Below are positions 58,735-64,000 of a DNA stretch of 64,000 nt, piece after piece. Origin of the DNA: Trypanosoma brucei gambiense DAL972 (Eukaryota > Euglenozoa > Kinetoplastea > Trypanosomatida > Trypanosomatidae); assembly GCF_000210295.1 (NCBI RefSeq), contig NC_026744.1:1116001-1180000 (forward strand), given 5' to 3'. Positions within the stretch are counted from its first letter, which is position 1, and every line of letters starts with the position of its first letter. The translations under genes and the position numbers were made by a program. The notes below the pieces were generated by a model. The model worked only from the letters and a program-made list of their open reading frames with translations, made no database searches and was not told the origin of the DNA.

Positions 58735-59448
58735 CAACAGAACTAACTAAACAGAGGAGAGGTTGAATTTAAAAAGGGAAAGTAGAGGTGGTTCGGTGGG
58801 ATCCACAATCCCTATAGCAGGTAAGGTGTGGGCACACGTAAGGGGTGAAGTGTAAAAATACACACGTGTATATATTACCAGAGGAAAGAAGCGAAAAGCA
58901 ACAGTAACAGAGCAAAAAAAAAAAAGGAAACAACGAAATATAAAACTAATTTTGAGTCGAACCAAAGGAACGGTGAGAAGAGAAAACGGAATCATCAGGA
59001 AAGTATCTTCCAACGCCAAATATTGCGGGTCCCAGAAAAGCAAGAGAACACGCTTTGTTTCTCTATTGGCCTTATCCTTCGGTATTTCACTGAGGCGGCT
59101 CGCCAGTTCTTCGTGGATAGCAGAAAAAGTTCAGAGGGCAGTTTTAGGGGGGCACGCGAGCGAAGTTTCTCCCGAGGGCATTGTGTCACACAAACTGTCA
59201 GTGGGCAAGGGATCCACACGGGAACTGGTACGACCAACTGTGCTCATCCGTGTCATCGTTTCGTCTGTGGCAACACAAAAGGCAGAGGGTGGAAAACAAG
59301 TGTGTGAGCGAGTGGGGCAACAACAGAGTACAGGAAACTGTTGGAGCTACCGAACATTATCTTGAGGTGTTGCGCGGTTGCCCATCAGGAGACACCTGCG
59401 TTGGTGCCTGTACAAAGGGCTGTGGAGCGCACGTTCGACCGATATAAC

Positions 59449-59462
<14 letters not shown>

Positions 59463-59481
<19 letters not shown>

Positions 59482-59483
59482 TA
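59463..59483. repeat. (AT)n microsatellite next to start codon
   Basis: Alternating AT ending 14 bases before ATG 59498, preceded by imperfect AT/AAT sequence from about 59443. Confidence 0.9.
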
Positions 59484-59497
59484 GGGAGCCGAAGGTT

Positions 59498-62400
59498 ATG
59501 CGCCGTGCCTCTGTAGCAGTTACCCCCTCCACGTCGTCAGTGTTGGGGGGTGGTGCTTCGACGACGGGTACAGTTGATCCCACCACTGGAACGTCAGGCG
59601 CTTCGTGTCAGTCTGTTCCCCGTCTCGCTCATCGAAGTGTTATGGATACTGAAGACGGACTAACTTCGCCAAAGCCTAGACCTCAAGACATTGTAGTGAC
59701 GAAAAGTAATTCGACGCTGCGTGCATCAGCAGTGCGACCTACACTAGCCGCTTCCTCCGGAGCTCACATTCGTCGGCGACCCCCGTCCGTTCCAGATCGG
59801 GTCGTTTCCCCTCACTTTGCCACCCCGGTCTTGTCAACACTCTGGCGAGATATGGTCGAGCACCGCACAGACCCGTCACCGGCACCGCGCTGTTCTCGAA
59901 AGCGTCGCTCCACTACATCGGCGACGGCACCACTGGCCCGTATGCCGTCAGCAGTACTACGGGGGAGTGGGGAGCAGTCTCGGGGGAAGGCAGTTGGGCA
60001 AATAATAGAGGAGGTGGGGAGGGCTCGGTCACTCCGGCGTGTAACAAACGACAGGAAGGGGGGATCGCTACTCAGCATGCATGCTACAAACACATTCAAC
60101 GGACAACGACATCTCCTGTCCCCGGTAAAGGGTTCTCTCGGGACTGCACGGCCGCCTATTGTGCTTGATGCAAAACAAAACACTCGGTCTCGCTCAATGC
60201 GGATGAAGCTGCAGGAGGTGACGCCCAGCAACAATGATGAAATGCGTAAGGAGGTCGTAAGCTGCTACAGGAAATTGTGCGAAGAGGTTGGACAGTCACC
60301 ACAAGAATCGTGGATTGCCGCTGTTTTGGGCGAAAAGACCGATATTACCTCTGATTCGAATGTGGGCTTACCAATCGGTTATAGATCAACAGCGAATGAC
60401 AGTGTTTGCGCTAGTGCTAGCGCCAGTGGTAGAAACATTGACCTTTCTCTGAAGCGAATGCCAAGCGGCCCAGCTCTTAGCGCGAAATCACAATCATCTG
60501 TGGAGGGGCGACAGAAAAGCAAAGGCACTTCGAAGATTCAGGGATGTTCCACTGTGAAGGCACCATCGATAGCCTCCACAACAAAGTTTACCAATCTAGC
60601 TTCTGGAGCGAACGTTTTGCGGGATGAGTCACTGCGACGAATGATAGCATATTGTGATCACCTCCGCCCTTATAGCAGCAAGATGGAACAGTTGAAACAG
60701 CGGCGACAGGATGTGAGGGAGTCATTGAACAGATTCCTTGAGGTGTGCAACAAGAAGCAGGATGGTTTGCACGAGGATAGAGCACTCGATTCAGAGCAAG
60801 CGGCTGACAACGATAGCTCGAAATCTTTAACCATCAGTGCCCTCCAGTCGCGAGCAGATTCGTTAACTAGCGGTCTTAAGGAGTTACAGCGGTGCAACGT
60901 GAGACTACTGTTATGCCTGTCTAACTTATCCTGTGAGGTTAGGAGGCCTTTGGGTTCCATTTCTGGTGATGCAGGGCCCGCGTCTAACGATCAGCAGCAG
61001 GAGATAGTGAAGGCTTGCAGTGTGCCAGCTGTGCCCCAGATTCAAAGTGTCCCAAAGGCATCGGCATCCCTGACATCGATTAACCTGCCTACGGGGATCC
61101 CTGCCGCTTATCTACACTTCCTTCGCTCGCAGGAGCGTATCATAGTGCAAGAACTCTCGGAGTTGTGTAACCGTGTCCGTTCAGCCTTGGCAGAGGGGAC
61201 AAACATTTCTACAGCGGATGAAGGACTGCTGGAGACCCCACTGTTCCTTCCTTCGACGTGGTCCGCATCGACCAATAGTGGTCGTGCAGTCAAAGATCGG
61301 AAACTGAGCGAACAAAAACTTCAACCGAAAACAGGGGGGAACCTAAGTGCTGCGGCGCGCCGTGCGGTTCATGCGTCGTCAGCCCCCGCCAGCAAACCCC
61401 TCACTCGCTTCGCGAGTAGTACGAAAGGTAGTGAACATAACTACAGCACGAGTAGGTGCGCCGATAGTCACAGGACTGTTGATTCTAGCAGCACCACGCA
61501 TGCATCGGACGTACATTTGCCGTTTGTGGGGGTTGCGTTTGCTGACTGGGCGAATACTAGTGATGACGAGAAGGAGAGCAGCTTGAACAGTACTTATCCT
61601 CAGCGAAATGACAGCACTGCCCGCAGTCCTCGACTTGTGATTGGGGGAGGAAAGCGGCGTTTGTCATTTGATACCGCTACCGAAAAGCATATTCGTTCCA
61701 CCACCTCGGCTAACGGCGCCTTAGCTAACAAATTCTGCCGAGCGAGGTCTTCTGCAGCGGTACTCATGGGCTCGAAGAAGGTAACTCCAAAACTCAATGC
61801 GAAAAATGCCTCTCCTACGAGGACGGCAAAGCGGTCGAAGACGAAGCACTCGAAAAAGAGCAGCACGCCGGCCGTCGAAGGTGTTATCACCGCGGCGCAG
61901 ATAAAGCAAGCCGAAGCTACCTGGGAAACAATCCAAGGACTAGCGCTGCGCAACTCTACGAGTGGGAATTTGGGTAGCCCCACTCAATCATTATCCATAC
62001 AGTTGGCGACGGTCCCTTCAGCGGTGGATGAGGGACGTGATGGCAACGATATGTCCATAATTGGAGAGAGGGTTAGTCCCGCCGAAGCTGCAGGTGATTT
62101 CAGAGCCACTGGACCATCAAATCAAGAGATTTTGAGCACAAGGAAGGAGCAACTGCCACTGCTGGGGAAAGAGTACAACACTCCCGTGTGCCAAGGTGTA
62201 GAAGTAACATCCGTGGATGAAAACCACCGGCGGGTTCATGCGGCGCAGGTAATTGAACGCTTTCTGCTCCGTTGTGTGAGGCAGAGGGCCCAACACACCG
62301 ACAAGCAGAAGAAAAAGGGGAAGGAAGAGACGATGGTGAAGGAAACTGAGGCTGCAACCGCAAAACCATTCTCCGCTCCTATGGATAGTGTATTTTTGTG

Positions 62401-64000
62401 TGGCTCAGAGGCATGCAATCAAATGGCGGCACGCATAGCTCATTGCTGGCGACGATATAAGTCACGATTGGAGATAAAGCAGCTGCAGAAGCAGAGGTGG
62501 GAAGATGAACATCAGCAGCAGCGGCTGCAACACAGAAATGTTATGGCTGCTCGTCTACAGAGTTTCTTCATTGTCAACTTAGCCGTGCGCCGCCGGCGCC
62601 GGCTTCTTCAACAGAAGCAAGAGGAAGCGCCAAAGCCTGCTGTGGCGAACTCTACTCATGAAAAGTCCACAAAACCGTCCACACCAAACGCTAAAACGAA
62701 TAAAGAGAATGGCGGGTCCCCGGCACCGACCATGCGAGAGAGGTTTGACCGAACACGAGAGAAGCGAAAGAGTTTGCTGCGCGACCATCACGATAGGACC
62801 GAACTAAGCACAACGAGCAGTAGCGCGTCAACGAAGTCGCACACGGGTGCCCCCATGAAATCTCTTAAAACTCGAACTCAGTCGGCAACATCTCTTGTAA
62901 AAAATAAAAGCGGCACTAGGGCAACAGCAGTTCCACCGTTACACCTGAAGTCTTCTGGTTTATCGACGCACGCTGCATACAATTACCACCCCGATACAGT
63001 AACACTCAAGGTTGGTATGCTACACCGACTTCTTCGTGCACCGAAGCCCCTTGTGTACGCATTGCGTGTCATGTGCAGCCGTTACGAGTCACGGCCTTAT
63101 TCCGCTTACGATGTCCTTGCCTCGTGCGATTGGCGTACAGTAAAGGATGATGTTGAGGAGGCTGCGGAGCACAACGAGGAGAACAGGGGTAAAGATGGCA
63201 ACGCGGAGGAAATGGCTGAAACCGCTTCCATTATTAGTGGGAACAGCAGCGTGCATGCGTTCGAGAGCATGATGCCAACTTCCAAACCCAGGTCTAGCGA
63301 TGACTTGTACCTCCAGATCAAGTCGTATCGAGCTATATATAACTCCCCTTCACTTAAGGTGAAAGGAAATGTGAAAGATGGGAATGGCACACCTTCCTCA
63401 TTTCTGAATATGTTCTCTACACACCCACCATCAGTTCGCGTGGATAGTTTTGTTGATACGAATGAATTACGGTTTTTAGAACCCATACCCAAGTCGTTGC
63501 CGCGACCCTTCGAACACTGGAGTATTGCGCTTTCCCTTCAGCAGCGCGTGTTCACCGCGGCGGCTATCTACGCATGGAAATTAATATTCAGTCACACACC
63601 ACACGACGACTATAAGCAGCGGATGCTTGACACTAGGGAAGAGCAGGAGGCCCGTCTCGATCGCGTCGAGCAGCGGAATCGCATGATACTCGCGTGTTAT
63701 TGCGTCCGCTCGGAATCTGAGTGGCTTCGGGAGGCTTCGGCAGATCTCAACTTCGTTGGTCGCATATGGAATCCGAAGCGGTCGCTCGATCCCAATGACC
63801 CTGACTTCGAACGGCATTGCCTTGAGACGTATGAGTTTGTGGAGAATTTCCTCTATCAATGCTTTCCCACACTATCAACCCTCGAGGATGTGCCGACATT
63901 CCTAATGGGGGCGGGAATTTACTTTATGATGCAAGCAACACTCACCAAGTTGGAGGCTGGAGAGGGAGCGGAGTCATTTGTGGCCGTTGGCCGGTTGGAC
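59498..64000 (+). CDS. Large IQ-motif protein, partial at right edge
   Basis: Open from ATG 59498 for 1501 codons to the end of the window with no stop, so the protein is longer than seen. An in-frame stop (TGA at 59363-59365) lies upstream and no ATG occurs between it and 59498. The first ~900 residues are mainly Ser/Thr/Arg-rich linker, with helical parts near 370-420 (EQLKQRRQDVRESLNRFLEV) and 540-570. Three IQ-like calmodulin-binding helices follow: AAQVIERFLLRCVRQRAQ near 914, AARIAHCWRRYKSRLE near 975, and AARLQSFFIVNLAVRRRR near 1015. After about residue 1160 the sequence looks folded (MLHRLLRAPKPLVYALRVMC; RPFEHWSIALSLQQRVFTAA). No family recognised. Calmodulin-type binding and a cytoskeletal or flagellar site are inference. 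Confidence 0.8.
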   Translation, partial: MRRASVAVTPSTSSVLGGGASTTGTVDPTTGTSGASCQSVPRLAHRSVMDTEDGLTSPKPRPQDIVVTKSNSTLRASAVRPTLAASSGAHIRRRPPSVPDRVVSPHFATPVLSTLWRDMVEHRTDPSPAPRCSRKRRSTTSATAPLARMPSAVLRGSGEQSRGKAVGQIIEEVGRARSLRRVTNDRKGGSLLSMHATNTFNGQRHLLSPVKGSLGTARPPIVLDAKQNTRSRSMRMKLQEVTPSNNDEMRKEVVSCYRKLCEEVGQSPQESWIAAVLGEKTDITSDSNVGLPIGYRSTANDSVCASASASGRNIDLSLKRMPSGPALSAKSQSSVEGRQKSKGTSKIQGCSTVKAPSIASTTKFTNLASGANVLRDESLRRMIAYCDHLRPYSSKMEQLKQRRQDVRESLNRFLEVCNKKQDGLHEDRALDSEQAADNDSSKSLTISALQSRADSLTSGLKELQRCNVRLLLCLSNLSCEVRRPLGSISGDAGPASNDQQQEIVKACSVPAVPQIQSVPKASASLTSINLPTGIPAAYLHFLRSQERIIVQELSELCNRVRSALAEGTNISTADEGLLETPLFLPSTWSASTNSGRAVKDRKLSEQKLQPKTGGNLSAAARRAVHASSAPASKPLTRFASSTKGSEHNYSTSRCADSHRTVDSSSTTHASDVHLPFVGVAFADWANTSDDEKESSLNSTYPQRNDSTARSPRLVIGGGKRRLSFDTATEKHIRSTTSANGALANKFCRARSSAAVLMGSKKVTPKLNAKNASPTRTAKRSKTKHSKKSSTPAVEGVITAAQIKQAEATWETIQGLALRNSTSGNLGSPTQSLSIQLATVPSAVDEGRDGNDMSIIGERVSPAEAAGDFRATGPSNQEILSTRKEQLPLLGKEYNTPVCQGVEVTSVDENHRRVHAAQVIERFLLRCVRQRAQHTDKQKKKGKEETMVKETEAATAKPFSAPMDSVFLCGSEACNQMAARIAHCWRRYKSRLEIKQLQKQRWEDEHQQQRLQHRNVMAARLQSFFIVNLAVRRRRRLLQQKQEEAPKPAVANSTHEKSTKPSTPNAKTNKENGGSPAPTMRERFDRTREKRKSLLRDHHDRTELSTTSSSASTKSHTGAPMKSLKTRTQSATSLVKNKSGTRATAVPPLHLKSSGLSTHAAYNYHPDTVTLKVGMLHRLLRAPKPLVYALRVMCSRYESRPYSAYDVLASCDWRTVKDDVEEAAEHNEENRGKDGNAEEMAETASIISGNSSVHAFESMMPTSKPRSSDDLYLQIKSYRAIYNSPSLKVKGNVKDGNGTPSSFLNMFSTHPPSVRVDSFVDTNELRFLEPIPKSLPRPFEHWSIALSLQQRVFTAAAIYAWKLIFSHTPHDDYKQRMLDTREEQEARLDRVEQRNRMILACYCVRSESEWLREASADLNFVGRIWNPKRSLDPNDPDFERHCLETYEFVENFLYQCFPTLSTLEDVPTFLMGAGIYFMMQATLTKLEAGEGAESFVAVGRLD

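Larger units (their letters stand above)
58444..59497. other. Spacer and long ATG-free leader before gene 22
   Basis: 3' UTR of the SDHAF3 gene to about 58.6 kb, a T/C tract at 58690-58732, then a purine-rich leader. From 58623 to 59497 I find no ATG on the + strand. An ATG-less open frame at 58952-59365 was rejected. An (AT)n run at 59463-59483 lies immediately before the start. Confidence 0.6.

Noticed and set aside
58952..59365. Plus-strand frame of 137 codons in the ATG-free leader
   Set aside because: Contains no ATG at all. Length can arise by chance in purine-rich sequence with few stops.
1..64000. CRISPR arrays, transposable elements, strand-switch regions, rRNA or tRNA genes
   Set aside because: No regularly spaced direct repeats, no reverse transcriptase or transposase frames, no convincing minus-strand genes, and no tRNA- or rRNA-like sequence seen by eye. 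A covariance-model scan would be needed to exclude small RNAs.

Overview
The window looks like a housekeeping stretch of a trypanosomatid nuclear chromosome, most likely Trypanosoma brucei or a close relative. Reasons: 22 long, apparently intronless reading frames all lie on the + strand in one continuous array with no strand switch; the gaps are rich in T/C runs, (AT)n and homopolymer tracts; nearly every frame is preceded by a polypyrimidine tract and a nearby AG, the layout expected for spliced-leader trans-splicing of a polycistronic transcript; and no promoter, operon-type ribosome site or bacterial-type signal is visible. The species call is inference from composition and gene content, not from a database match.

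Layout. 1.2-6 kb: four-segment membrane protein, a basic protein with an RRM-like C-terminus, and a CCDC137-like nucleolar-type protein. 6.8-11.5 kb: a 1558-residue protein made of two AMP-deaminase-like halves, the first a pseudo-domain. 13-24 kb: a possible mitochondrial protein, a LisH/AAA katanin-like ATPase (KATNAL2 type), an actin-related protein, the tRNA m2,2G26 methyltransferase TRM1, and a GT25-type glycosyltransferase. 24.7-32 kb: an AXDND1-like (axonemal dynein light chain domain) protein and a leucine-rich-repeat protein. 33.7-43.2 kb: a basic coiled-coil protein, a patatin-fold protein that lacks the catalytic serine, a small coiled-coil protein, a T1/BTB-kelch protein and a CCCH zinc-finger/RGG protein. 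45.8-58.4 kb: a cytochrome bc1 core-2-like M16 protein, three unrecognised proteins, and a LYR-motif SDHAF3 homologue. 59.5-64 kb: an IQ-motif protein that runs off the right edge.

The genes do not form one pathway. As usual for trypanosomatid arrays they are co-transcribed neighbours controlled individually after transcription. Two loose themes recur: cytoskeleton/flagellum (katanin-like, ARP, AXDND1-like, LRR, coiled-coil, IQ proteins) and mitochondrial respiratory complexes (bc1 core, SDH assembly). Start codons were set to ATG throughout. In all 22 genes the first ATG after the inferred splice acceptor is the start of the long frame.

The most interesting observations are the tandem AMP deaminase whose two halves have reciprocal losses in the STDDPL active-site motif, the pseudo-patatin, an 875-base stretch devoid of ATG before the last gene, and the deep homologies (AXDND1, CCDC137, SDHAF3) found in frames that would otherwise read as hypothetical.
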